DNA of 64,000 nucleotides from Flabesymbios commensalis. Taxonomy: Eukaryota > Annelida > Polychaeta > Terebellida > Flabelligeridae. The stretch spans positions 78,551,028 through 78,615,027 of the forward strand of contig OZ024903.1 of NCBI GenBank assembly GCA_964017125.1, written 5' to 3'. This document shows positions 46,846-57,159 of the stretch, one piece after another. Positions within the stretch are counted from its first letter, which is position 1; each line of letters starts with the position of its first letter. The translations under genes and the position numbers were made by a program. Below the pieces are notes generated by a model, which ran no database searches, was not told where the DNA came from, and saw only the letters and a program-made list of their open reading frames with translations.

Positions 46846-46902
46846 TTTACACCCCACATGGGATATATCCCATGTGGGGTGATATCCCATGTGGGGTGTA
46901 AA
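46846..46902. repeat. second hairpin, 21-bp arms, with a third half-site in the loop
   Basis: TTTACACCCCACATGGGATA T pairs with its complement at 46882-46902. The 15-base loop ATCCCATGTGGGGTG is itself another copy of the right arm, so two alternative hairpins are possible. Only 20 bases separate it from the 94-bp palindrome. Confidence 0.88.
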
Positions 46903-47489
46903 TTGCGCCGCCAAATATAGTATCGGTCACGATAAGGTAATGTACCACATGTTTTTACTTTTACTACGTTCTTCAAGTATATATAAACAATCTTAACAAC
47001 AAAATACATTAACTCATAACAACAGTGTTTTAGGTCCTACCGTCTGATATAATTGACGTAACGCCCACCGATAGAATGAACGAGGTAATGTTTACAGAAG
47101 TCGTCCTGATAAAACTTTGGCATGTTGTAAGTTATGAAAGGACCGATGTGTTCATGTTGTTCATTACATATGAGACAGAAGGTCTGTGTCGTACATTACG
47201 ACACACACCACACGCATGTTGCACATTACAACGTGACGGATCTTATGAGCGTATATAAGCCGCAAAAGACAGATGATGCATGTTGTACATCACGATAGTA
47301 TCGACAGTGCAATTTTCCACATTAAGACATGACAGACTTTCACATGGCATGTTGAACGTTGCTGGAAGAGAGGTGACTTTTGTCTCACTTAAAGGTATAA
47401 AACCAAGTATGATTCTCGATTAATCGATATTAAATTCTATAATACAACTAAATAAAATATTAATAAATATATCACATATTCCCAAAATA

Positions 47490-47910
47490 TACCCCCCTTT
47501 AAACACATACTACATGTATAAGCGACCCTCACAGAATCTACACCCTACATCCCAGAATATACCCCCCCCCCCCATTAAACATATATATACATGTGACCCT
47601 ACCATATACCGGCCCCTCCTTCTCAGAATATACCCCTATTAAACATATATATGCGACCCTCCCAGAATCTACCCCTCCCTCCCAGAATATACCTCCCTTT
47701 TAAGCATATTTAAACGACCCTCCCAGAATCTACCCCTCCCTCCCATAATATACGCCCATTTTAAACATCTATATGCGACCCTCCTAGAATCCACCTCTAC
47801 CTCACAGATTATATCTCCCTTTTAAACATATTGTGCGATCCTCCCAGAATCTACCCATCCTTCCCAAAATATACCCCCCTTTAAACATATATATAAGCGA
47901 CCCTCACAGA
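47490..47910. repeat. pyrimidine-rich minisatellite, about 62-bp unit
   Basis: About seven units of the pattern TTTAAACATATATATGCGAC, CCTCCCAGAATCTACCCCTC, CCTCCCAGAATATACCCCC. Units differ mainly in the TA-rich part. It ends where the truncated ACGT-rich MITE copy begins. Confidence 0.85.
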
Positions 47911-47917
47911 ATCCACC

Positions 47918-48263
47918 GGGACGTAGTCATAATAACCCTAACGTCCACAGAACGTCCCAATAACGCTACAATTATGTTTTACGTTCTAAGGACGTAAATG
48001 AGAGTTCACAGAATTACGTCCTAAGTACGAATACTGTTTCACGTCATAACGTCCCCACAACGTACAGCATTTCGTACTTAGGACGTAACTCTGTGAACTC
48101 CCATTTACGTAAATCCCATTTACGTAAATCATAAATGTAACGTTATTAGGACGTTCTGGCGACGCTAGGGTTATTATGTCTACGTCCTTAGCACGTCCTC
48201 GTTACGTTCATCCATGAATGACGAGAATGGGACCTTAACGAGCGTTATATTACGTACAGTGTT
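47918..48263. mobile_element. ACGT-rich MITE, truncated copy
   Basis: Starts inside the left arm of the 44540 element (GACGTAGTCATAATAACCCT) and runs to ACGTTATATTACGTACAGTG TT at 48263. It has one extra duplication (CCCATTTACGTAAAT twice near 48110). About 90 percent alike. The left about 90 bp are missing. Confidence 0.85.
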
Positions 48264-48271
48264 AGGCCTAC

Positions 48272-48395
48272 TACTACTCTAATCACGCCCATAGCGTGCA
48301 CAGGGTTGGTGTAGATCCATTCCAGCTGACATTCCGTTCGAACGTCGCACTTCAATCTGTTCACTACACATGGAGTGGTTTCACGGAGCACAATA
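48272..48395. repeat. interspersed repeat H, copy 1
   Basis: Shares with 53505-53636, in the same orientation: CTCTAATCACGCC, ATAGCGTGCACAGGGT, GGTGTAGATCC, CTTCAATCTGTT.ACTACA and CATGGAGTG.TTTCACGGAG. About 85 percent alike. The nature of the repeat is unknown. Confidence 0.7.
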
Positions 48396-48479
48396 CACGG
48401 GAAATACCCCACTGCACCTTCACACTGGCTGGATGACTCTTTGATCGTGCGCAAGTGGCAATACGCGCGCGTTTCAATC

Positions 48480-50230
48480 GATCCTGAATCTTTGAACTTT
48501 GAAAACATATCCAGCAGCACCTCCTATTTGGAGTATCAGGCTGGAGGGGGGAAAGGGCTGGTGGATTTAGTCAACCAGTTGACTCTTGAAGGCTGCCACA
48601 GTTTTTGATTCTATGGCAGCTGCCGGGAGAGAATTCTAATCAGGGATAGTTCGATGCCAAAAAGAATTTTGTCCCAGTGTGGTGTTAGCTCTAAGATGTT
48701 TATAGGCCTGATTGTGCCCACCACGTGTTCTTCTGTCCACTGGGATTAAACGGTCATTGATAGGAATTTCGACTAGCTCATTTAAAATTTTGAACATGCT
48801 TACAAGTCTAGAATTTTTACGTCTTGTTTTCAAGTCAGTCCAGCCCAGGTTCTGAATGAGAGATGTCACACTGGCTGTTTGTCTATAATTTTGGGTGACA
48901 AATCTTGCTGCTGATCTTTGAATTTTTTCTAATTTATCAATATCTTTTTGTCTAAAGGGGTCCCAAACTGCTGAAGAGTATTCTAAAGACGATCTGACCA
49001 GGGAGAAATAGGCAGTCTCCCTTAGTTTAGGGGGACATGCCTTCAGGCTCCTCCGAAGGAAGCCCAGAGTGGAATTTGCTTTACTTGTAATTTTGTTAAT
49101 GTGGGCCTCCCATTCCAGGGTCTCACTAAGGCAAACACCAAGATATGGTGTTGATGAAACGTTCGCTAGTGTTTCACCTTTTAGGGTGTACTCAAATTCC
49201 AGGTTTTTTGCTTTCGGCCTGGACACCCTCAGGACCGAGCATTTCGAGGGGTTGAAACACATCCCCCATCGATCTGCCCAGTCCTGTAACGCAGATAGGT
49301 CTCTCTGCAGCTGCTCCTGATCTGCTCGACATTTTATCAGGCGATACAGGAGGCAGTCATCTGCAAAGAGACGAACCTGCGAGGAGACCGTGGAAGGGAG
49401 GTCATTAATATAGGTCAAAAAGAGTAGGGGTCCGAGAACAGTACCTTGGGGCACACCGGACCTCACGCGAGCTGATTCTGAAGAGCTGCCATCAACTACT
49501 ATTTTTTGGGTTCTATTGGTCAGAAAATTTTGAATCCGATTTAGAGTTGTTCCCCGAATTCCATAGTGGTCAAGTTTGTGCAAGAGGCGTTGGTGGGGGA
49601 CAACATCAAAGGCCTTACTAAAATCCAAGACAACAACGTCTGTTTGTGTCTTGCTTTCAAAATTTTGAATAAATTCATCAGTTGTAATCAAAAGCTGGCT
49701 TTCGCATGAGAGTTTTGATCGAAAGCCATGCTGTACAGGTGTTAAAATTTTGTTTTCCGAAAAATGGGACATAATTTGTTTACAAATGATGTGTTCGAGT
49801 AATTTGGTACAAACACATGTGAGGGATATCGGCCTGTAGTTTGCCGGAGAGTGCCGATCCCCCTTTTTGAAGACTGGGACAACATTAGCCTCTACCCAGT
49901 CATCTGGTAATTTGCCCGTCTGTAGAAATTGGTCGAAAATAATTTTAAGAAAGGGAGATATTTCGTTGGCAGCATTCTTCAGAATTAAGTTCGGGAGTTT
50001 GTCCGGTCCAGATGCCTTTCCGCCGTTTAAACCCTCAAGTAATTTAGTTACACCTTGAACGGTAATTTCGAATTTAGGCATTTCAGTATTCGGTGGTCCT
50101 GTTAATTTAGGTATATTCGTGGTGCCTTCCGAGGTAAAAACTGAGCAAAATTGGTTGTTTAGTATTTCGGCCTAACGTCTGCTATCTGAATGCAGCTGAC
50201 CGTTTTCCTTCAAGAATCGACTTTTTTTGC
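48480..50230 (-). mobile_element. CR1-like LINE, 5'-truncated, RT region
   Basis: The minus-strand frame from about 50230 reads RFLKENGQLHSDSR, a stop, AEILNNQFCSVFTSEG, then a 481-residue RT: LNGGKASGPDKLPNLILKNA, WVEANVVPVFKKGDRHSPAN, YRPISLTCVCTKLLEHIICK, VVVLDFSKAFDVVPHQRLLH, SGVPQGTVLGPLLF, and FADD at 49356-49367. The C-terminal part (SSLEYSSAVWDPFRQKDIDK, IQRSAARFV) ends at a TAG in place of W near 48634; the family's last residues NSLPAAAIESKTVAAFKSQL follow to TAA at 48567. The endonuclease and anything upstream are missing. Two in-frame stops, otherwise open, so not old. The true 3' end is placed only roughly. Confidence 0.85.
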
Positions 50231-50329
50231 CCGCGCGCGCGCTGAAACGCGTTCATGCAAACGGTACACATTGTTTGTATTAAAGTGACTTTTCAGTAGG
50301 CAGACACGCGCGCGTTTGTGCTCACATGG

Positions 50330-50845
50330 AAAGCGGGCTATACTCATGGTCTCACCACACAAATTCATTCGCGCATATCATTATAAAGTTTAAGAATAAG
50401 AAAGTTAGTCTCTTTTTAAAAATTGTGGCTCTTTGCAGCAGCTCCTGTGGTGATTATTACGGAAATATCATTTTGATACCAATTCAAATCGATTCTGTGA
50501 TGTTTTGTTGTAGCAAAAGCATCGAAATGATAAAAGATAGATCTAACAGGAAGTCCTTGCGCTGGCTGTAACAAGGCTCTTCTAAAAAACGAGGTCAATT
50601 TTTTTCTAGGTCGCCCGGGGGAGAGTGGGGCAAGAGCTTATTCTAGGCTAAAATAGCAGGAAAGCAAGCAGATTCACATACCTTTTTTATTTTTTATTTT
50701 GAAAGAGAACAGCAGGATGGTTAAAATGATATATAGGGTTATTTACATTTCCCCATTTTAGGAGTGCTGGGAGGCCTGAGCGTATGGGTCATAATACATG
50801 TAAGTCTATGGGACGGGTATTATGTGTGGTGAGACGTCATATCTG
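50330..50845 (+). repeat. sequence collinear with the interior of the hAT-like element
   Basis: Shares with 60885-61410, in order: CACACAAATnCAT, CGC(G)ATATCATTA, TATCATTTTGATACCAATT, CTTTTTTATTTTT, and GGTATTATGT.TGGTGAGAC. CTCACCACACA at 50350 and TGTGTGGTGAG at 50822 are inverted, so this could itself be a small TIR element. No coding frame credible. Confidence 0.5.
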
Positions 50846-52019
50846 TGATTCTCGGCGTTCCGTTCCGTTCCGTCATTCGATCGGCCCTATACGCCGGGAA
50901 AATGAAAAATGGCGCCATCGTCATGAGTGTTTTCAAGCCCACTGTTTACATTATATAATATTCAATTAAATCGCAATTGATGTAGGCCTACAATCATGGA
51001 TGTGATAGGTATCGACATATCTGATGACGAACTGGAAAATAAGATTCAAAAGCGTCCGCAAGGCCAAGGGGTGAGTCAACGGCAACGCTAGTCTAGCGCT
51101 AGACCCGGACGATAATACAAGTCAAGACTCAAGTGGTTACCATACAAGTGCATTTCAGCATTAGCCCTTATTCTAACGTTAGAAATAAATATTTTGTTTC
51201 GGAAATAACCGGAAACTTGAGATAACGTGACAAACATTTTTTCTTTCTATGATATCTTGCATCTGGCGATCTGCTAACAAGATTGCTTATTATGTTAGTT
51301 ATACCGTCACAGACGTTTCTTCAGACTTCATTTCAATCATTGTCTTTTTAACGTTAAAATGTACACTCCATCAGTCCATGGCCATGCCATGGTACAGGAA
51401 GGGTTGGCTCAACAAATTTGTCCAAATTTAACTCATAAACATTGGTACATCAAATATTTCTATTCCTGATATAGACCCTACATATCTTTAAATTGGTACA
51501 GGTATACACATAATACAGGGTGGCATATGATGCATTTATTTAGTATTACGTAAACATTTAGGCATATTCAAAATATAGGACAACATATTGAAATGAAACA
51601 GAACTAATCAGCATAACAGTTGATTATGTTCGCATTATCACAGTACGCCCATGCTCACTATCGTAAAATTTCTAATTGGAGCCGCATCTCTAATAGACTT
51701 TCAAAAAATTTAAAAATTTTCGACAGAAGTTTCCAAATTGGAAAACCTCTAATTGAAGCCGCAGGGCGACTTTTGAGATTTGTCAAGGACCGAATTTGTT
51801 TTAGCCGAAAATCTATTGAAGATTATCGGTATTTTGAAAGGATCAAAACGTGCCGCTATACTACAAGCGCTTCAGTTGTTGCCACGTTAAGCCTACTTAC
51901 TGGTCTAGCAGATCGGAAAGTCAACTCCCAGGATCTGGTGAAACAGACTGTAGGTCCTATTAGGCCTACCTGATTACCATGGTTAGGTTACATTGTATTA
52001 GGGCAGGCAAACATATATA
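50846..52019. other. no secure gene; possible short first exon at 50996-51069
   Basis: A frame MDVIGIDISDDELENKIQKR PQGQG starts at 50996 and meets GTGAGT at 51070, the pattern of a first coding exon. There is no recognised protein and no second exon. The 117-residue frame at 51620 has no domain. The rest is AT-rich, with GGAACGGAA-type triplets near 50855. Confidence 0.2.
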
Positions 52020-52812
52020 TACAGTAGAATCCCTTTATAACGCGAATCGTTACACCGCGATAACGGTTATAACGCAGTCCGCGCATAGACGTCGTTTTTC
52101 CAGGTTAAATTTGTTTTTTTCAGGTTCAATTCGACCTGCTAACTAAAAGTGTCTGTATTTTTTAGTCTTGATCACACGCGAGTCTGTGTTAAAGCGCTTG
52201 TGCGCGTTCACATGTGCTGACCAGTCATCCATGCATGCAGTGATCAAACACTAGGATTGAAGTTAAGCAGACAACACGGACAACACAACGCACGCACTAA
52301 CACAGACATTATCTTCACGTGTAGACAATCTGAGGCACTGGAATGCACATGGCTGTGAATATGGTCGGCGCGAGACATCGGTGCAATGTTTTTCTAATGC
52401 TGGGCCACCGCGTCATTAGCGGCATCGGTTTGGCGTCTCGTGGCGGCGTGTGCCCCATTCACGTTTATCCCCCGTGATGCTATACCCTGCCTTATTTTCC
52501 TAATCAATAATTTTGAGAGTTTAGGAGCTACTATTATCTAATTCATATCATTATGTTCAGTGTTGAATAAGCTTTCTGGTGATATTTTTTACGTGTCCGT
52601 ACGATCATAATTGAAAAACTAGGAATTTGTAGTGTGATGTTTATCACAACTAGCTGACACCGCTGACGTCCCCTGCCAATTAGTGGTGTGAAGCACCTTG
52701 TAAAGCCAAGGGCACACTAGATGGTAACTGCACCGCATTTAAAAAAATTATATACATTGAAAACCCCATTTAAACATGGTTTTAAATTAATAACAGACAA
52801 GCTTAAAAGTAT

Positions 52813-53043
52813 TTAACCTTTTCACTACCATACATGACGGAAATTTCCGTCGTCATTCGTCAATGAACGTAACCATAAAATGACACAAATTTTTGTCAAA
52901 TATATACTACATTTATGTATTTTTCGTTATTTGAAGCTGGAAATTGCGTTAGCAATTCCAGCTTTAAATGACGAAAAATAGAACTCCTACACCAGTATAT
53001 CTGGATCCTGGCATGCACTCCGGCCTGGAAGTTAAAGGGTTAA
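52813..53043. mobile_element. piggyBac-like MITE, 231 bp
   Basis: TTAACCTTTTCACTACC ... TTAAAGGGTTAA, TTAA on both sides. Central stem AAGCTGGAAATTGCG / GCAATTCCAGCTT. The length agrees within 2 bp with 3471-3703, but the interior differs. Confidence 0.65.
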
Positions 53044-53504
53044 GATACAGTAAAAATAGTTATATCACCAGAAAGCATTTTTTCAGCCACTATAAGCTGA
53101 GTTATACATTTATTCGGCTGGAAACATGACAAAATCGTATCTCGCAGGGCCGGCAGACATCTGCAGACGTGACACAGGCTGTGAACAATTAATTTTAAAA
53201 AGTCGTATCTCTAGAAGGATATCGTTATCTGGTACGATGATTTGAATCTACCAGTACACATCTGCACACAGTGAATTGACCAATGTTGTGTCAATGCTGG
53301 CCCACTTCATACGACGCTGTACCAGCCTTAAGCCGACAGTGAATCATAGAGTAGCGATATAATTCTGGCAAATCTCGTTGATTCTCAACGCCTTGTATTA
53401 TATACAAAGCCCACCCTCTCATTTAATTATACCTTTCAATCAGTTCTAAGAATACACCTATTTTTTTGCACGAAATAGAGCAGCGTATTTGTTATAAAAC
53501 GTCT

Positions 53505-53636
53505 ACTCTAATCACGCCTTGTGTGACCCCATAGCATGCACAGGGTCGGTGTAGATCCTTCAGCCTTCCATTCCGGCCCAACGTCGCCCTTCAATCTGTT
53601 AACTACACATGGAGTGATTTCACGGAGCACAAGATG
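53505..53636. repeat. interspersed repeat H, copy 2
   Basis: Partner of 48272-48395 (words given there), with a short extra stretch CTTGTGTGACC. It lies in the right part of the 1.9-kb TA element. Confidence 0.65.
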
Positions 53637-53921
53637 TCATCATAGCTCGCGAGTGGTAATACATTGTTATATCTATAGATATATAGATAGTTTTATTGAC
53701 AAAAGTAGTACATGTATGTTATAAACATTGTAATATCTAGTACATACTAGCACAGCGAATATCACCGCCTGGTATCACCGCCTGGTTTTGCGTGTCCATA
53801 TATAGACCGAATGTATTGACCATTAGCGGTAGAACGGTCGTCCCGCTATAGCGCGATCCACTTATAACGCGGTCCTGTTTCTTGGACCCCAAATTCCGCG
53901 TTATAACGGGATTCTACTATA

Positions 53922-54584
53922 GTAACTTACTATATATGTTGCCTGCTGTCAGTAACTGTATTAAGATTCCCGTAAAATGTGAAAAATAACACTCAATTTC
54001 TTAGAATGTAGTTTTTTTAGGCACGTGCGTACATGCTGGCTACACCAACCGTGTCAAATATTTCTTTTATCATGTGGGCAGTTAAGAAAAAAGGGTCAGC
54101 ATAATTTTATTGGATAATTTTTATTTTTTTTGTGATGTACCTAGCTACATACACTCAAAAATTTGTTAGACTCTAGATCTGGCTGAGTAGTAACTAGTAG
54201 TAACTAGTCTAGTAGTAACTAGTCTAGCATCTTCCGAACTTGCCTCATAGTTAGGTAAAGCCGAAGAAGTCATTTTGGTGTTTTCTTCGTGTTTTTTTCA
54301 GGATTTATGTGAATTTGTGATACACTGCAATAAAAGACATATTTTTCTGTGTTGGTTTCTTTTTGCTCGCTTTTACTGGTAGAAATAAAGCCATCATTGT
54401 AGAATTAAAAAAGTTATTTGTTTTGAATGGCACTTTTATCACTTTTTCCGGGGATTGCCATCATTAGACTTTTCGCAATTATGATAAATGGTGCCAGCTC
54501 AATACCATAATTGTCACAACAAATGCTTGTAGGGGCCTAGAGGTAAGTGGAAGAGGCATGATGTGACCCTTTCTGATAATTTTT
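53922..54584. other. no gene seen; AGTAGTAACTAGTCT microrepeat
   Basis: At 54185-54235 AGTAGTAACTAGTCT-type units repeat three to four times. The rest is AT-rich. Confidence 0.45.
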
Positions 54585-54770
54585 TTTTACACACATGCCA
54601 TTTTTTTAATTTTAAAGACTGTTTGGACAGAACAATGTGGGTATCTCTTAGAAGTGAGATACCTAGGGAAGGCTGCACTAGTTTACCCAGGGTAAAACCT
54701 GGGTGAAGTTTTGTTTGCCTGTCCTACGCTTCCTCATGGGGCGCACCGAGGGTAAAAATGGAAGTTTGCA
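54585..54770 (-). repeat. interspersed repeat G, copy 3
   Basis: The reverse complement of the 17930 and 26930 copies: GACAGAACAATGTGGG, CTAGTTTACCCAGGGT, CCTGGGTGAAGTTTTGTTTG, CTTCCTCATGGGGCGC. Confidence 0.75.
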
Positions 54771-55778
54771 TTTACATTGCTTACATTTTGTATCTGTGCT
54801 CTAGCATTCTGAAACCACGTGTATGGGCAGGGTGGGTTGCAATTTCGGATGAATCAAATTGAGAATAAGTTGACCACTGCTTTCCATATCGCATTTTGCC
54901 TTGGCGGTGCTGTAACGAGTAATAATAGCTTTAAAAGTGTTTAGATGTACATATCTCCGGTGGTATGCAGTGCTTAGATGGATTCTCACATTTGAACTGT
55001 GCTAGGGCAAAATATTAACTGGTTGTTAGCAGTTCTAACGATAAGTTAGTGATATTGTAAACAGTGTCGGATTACTTTGAGGGGTGGTCACAATTAAAAG
55101 CATATATACTACATTTTATTTGACATAATACGGTACCTAAATAGGTTTATGTAGAGGTGAGATATTTCTGTAATGTATGATGTGTTTGAATTGGATTTAT
55201 TTTGAGCGGATTGTCTGCTATTGATGCCAGCCCAAATGCACTGTCCAAAAAAAGATGAATGCCATTCGTGTGAGTGTTGCTCACTACATAGACATAGAAT
55301 CAATGTTGTTTGGCGCATGGGAAATCCGGGGGAAGGCAACAATGACGTCACGTGACTTAGGTTTCACAGCAAAGTTCCAGGACCACAAACATTTGCCCAT
55401 TTTAAACCCTTGTTGTAGCAAATATCGTTAACTTATGATCAATCAGTCAGTGCGAATAGATTAAGTAGGCTACTGTTTTATGAAGCAGTCTATTTCAGCT
55501 TTAATTCAGCGTTAACGCTGCTGCGCTCAGTCCCTACGAATAATCAAGTATTAGGCCATGCGTTTTATATTTATCGGTTTTCTGACCTGACCGAACATAC
55601 CAAAAACGCCATTTAAAAAAATAAGACAATTTTACATTTATTTTTATCCCGACCGCAAATCCATAACTGCAAGTAACTGTTCTTCTTCCAAAAATTATAT
55701 CGAGCCGGCCACCGGCAGTGAACGACTGTGCAGCCTACATGTACCTATTTCTGTGCGAGATGTTTTTATTCCGGTAAT
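54771..55778. other. no gene seen
   Basis: AT-rich DNA; open frames of 60-80 residues without domains. Confidence 0.35.
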
Positions 55779-57159
55779 GTCCATGGCATCAGGCATGGCC
55801 AGCGGCCAATGTACATTACCGTATATCCCCGCGTATAGTGCGACGCCATGTATAATACGAGTTAGGATTTGAGGCCTCAGATGACCTGAAAAACGTCTAC
55901 CCCTCTGTATAATACGACCTCAAATTTTGGATTTCGGCAGCGTCCCGGTCGGCAGCGTTCCGGGCCATCTAAATGTGAGGCATGGATATTATCATATTCT
56001 ATAGGCTGTGACACCTGCATAGACGATGCTCAATGACGAGAACAGCGGCAACAGTACAGCTCTGCAAAACCAAAGGGCAGTATCTGCTTACTTGTAAAGT
56101 GAGCAGATACTGTATTTCCATTTTCCACGGCAGAATGGATGTCATCGGGACTGTCTCGATGGGCAGACATTCTGAGGCCTGCATAGGCTACATATATACA
56201 CACAGATTTTAAATTACCCGTATAAATTTATATTATTTTAATTTATCTATTACAAAGACCATATTTTGATATCGTCGTGCTCAAATAAGAACATTCCAAG
56301 ATGCAATGTGATTGTAAAACATTTTCAGACTAGCCGCATTGTCTAGACACAAGAGGTGTTTGGTTGTATAAGGTGTCCGGGTACAATAACACAGCAGCGC
56401 TCCATGAACTACAGCTAACAGATACCACCATTTGCTCAATACCGTATCAGCCGCGGCGTTAATGTTATCCCAGCAGTATGGACATTCTGAGGCCTACATG
56501 TATAGAATTTGCGATAGGAGATATAATCAGTGATATCTTGTTATATTTCATCAACGATTCTCTCATTCCAATGGGAAGATATCATGTTCAGATTTGTCGT
56601 ATACAATAGAAGTTGGACACTCCCATATGAAAGGCGATCTTAGATTAAATCATTATTAATATAAATGAACAGGTCAGAAGTGTGAATTGGTTGCAGACTA
56701 ACGGCGTCATTTATCTGCCCGTGGTTGTCAAACGTGCCAGCGCGTCGGCGGGAATGCGAGACGGGGCTCCCAGCAAACACGACACATTCACCCAATGCTG
56801 GTACAAATACAATGTTGTGTCAGCGTCGCAGACAGTGGCCCAACAATGTACCAGCATTGGGTGAACGTCTCTTGTTTGCTACTAGTTGGAAAGGCACAGT
56901 CTTGTTGTATCGTGTGTATAGGCCTGCTTACCAAACACGCTGACTGGCCTACGTTTACAGAACGTTCTACCGCTAGAGAAATTACCGCTGAACTTACCGC
57001 TAGAGAGCTAAAAAATTGTATTAAATTCTACATCTATGTATAATACGAGGTGCCTTTTTGTGACATGAATAACTAAGAAAAAACATCGCATTATACACGG
57101 GGATATACGGTACATGGCGTCCATGGCGTCAGGCATGGCCAGCTTCCAATGTACATTAC
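55779..57159. mobile_element. TIR element at the junction of a 47-bp tandem dimer
   Basis: The element 55819-57110 is flanked by TA. It starts CCGTATATCCCCGCGTATAG TGCG and ends CGCATTATACACGGGGATAT ACGG. A second GTATAATACGA motif pair lies inside both ends (55850, 57039). Outside, GTCCATGGC(A/G)TCAGGCATGG continued by CCAGC..CCAATGTACATTAC stands at 55779-55819 and again at 57119-57159 (38 of 41 alike). Removing the element leaves a tandem dimer, so it inserted into an existing duplication. No transposase. A CCCAGCAAACAC MITE is nested at 56769. Confidence 0.78.
56769..56882. mobile_element. small palindromic MITE, CCCAGCAAACAC family
   Basis: CCCAGCAAACACGACACATT then CACCCAATGCTGGTAC; the other arm is GTACCAGCATTGGGTG then AACGTCTCTTGTTTGCT. 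The loop holds GTTGTGTCAGCG...GTGGCCCAACA. No coding capacity. Confidence 0.75.

Larger units (their letters stand above)
52020..53921. mobile_element. TA-flanked Tc1/mariner-pogo-like TIR element, 1.9 kb
   Basis: TA, CAGTAGAATCCCTTTATAAC GCG at the left; CGCGTTATAACGGGATTCTA CTA, TA at the right. ATAACGCGG words repeat inside both ends (52070, 53875). The ends CAGTAGAATCCC with a TA target fit pogo/Tigger-like elements. No transposase frame is left. It hosts a piggyBac-like MITE (52813), repeat H copy 2 (53505), and a piece (52250-52450) also seen at 25380-25560. Confidence 0.75.

Noticed and set aside
48636-50081. Retroviral or LTR-type reverse transcriptase
   Set aside because: Motif order and C-terminal region are those of CR1-group LINEs; no protease, integrase or LTRs nearby. 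The same holds for the RTs at 20-22 kb and 60 kb.
51620-51973. 117-residue frame rich in R, S and K
   Set aside because: No recognised family, no good splice sites at both ends, and near the start of a TIR element.
55779-57159. 41-bp target-site duplication
   Set aside because: TA directly flanks the element, and removal leaves a tandem dimer, so the long repeat is better seen as pre-existing.
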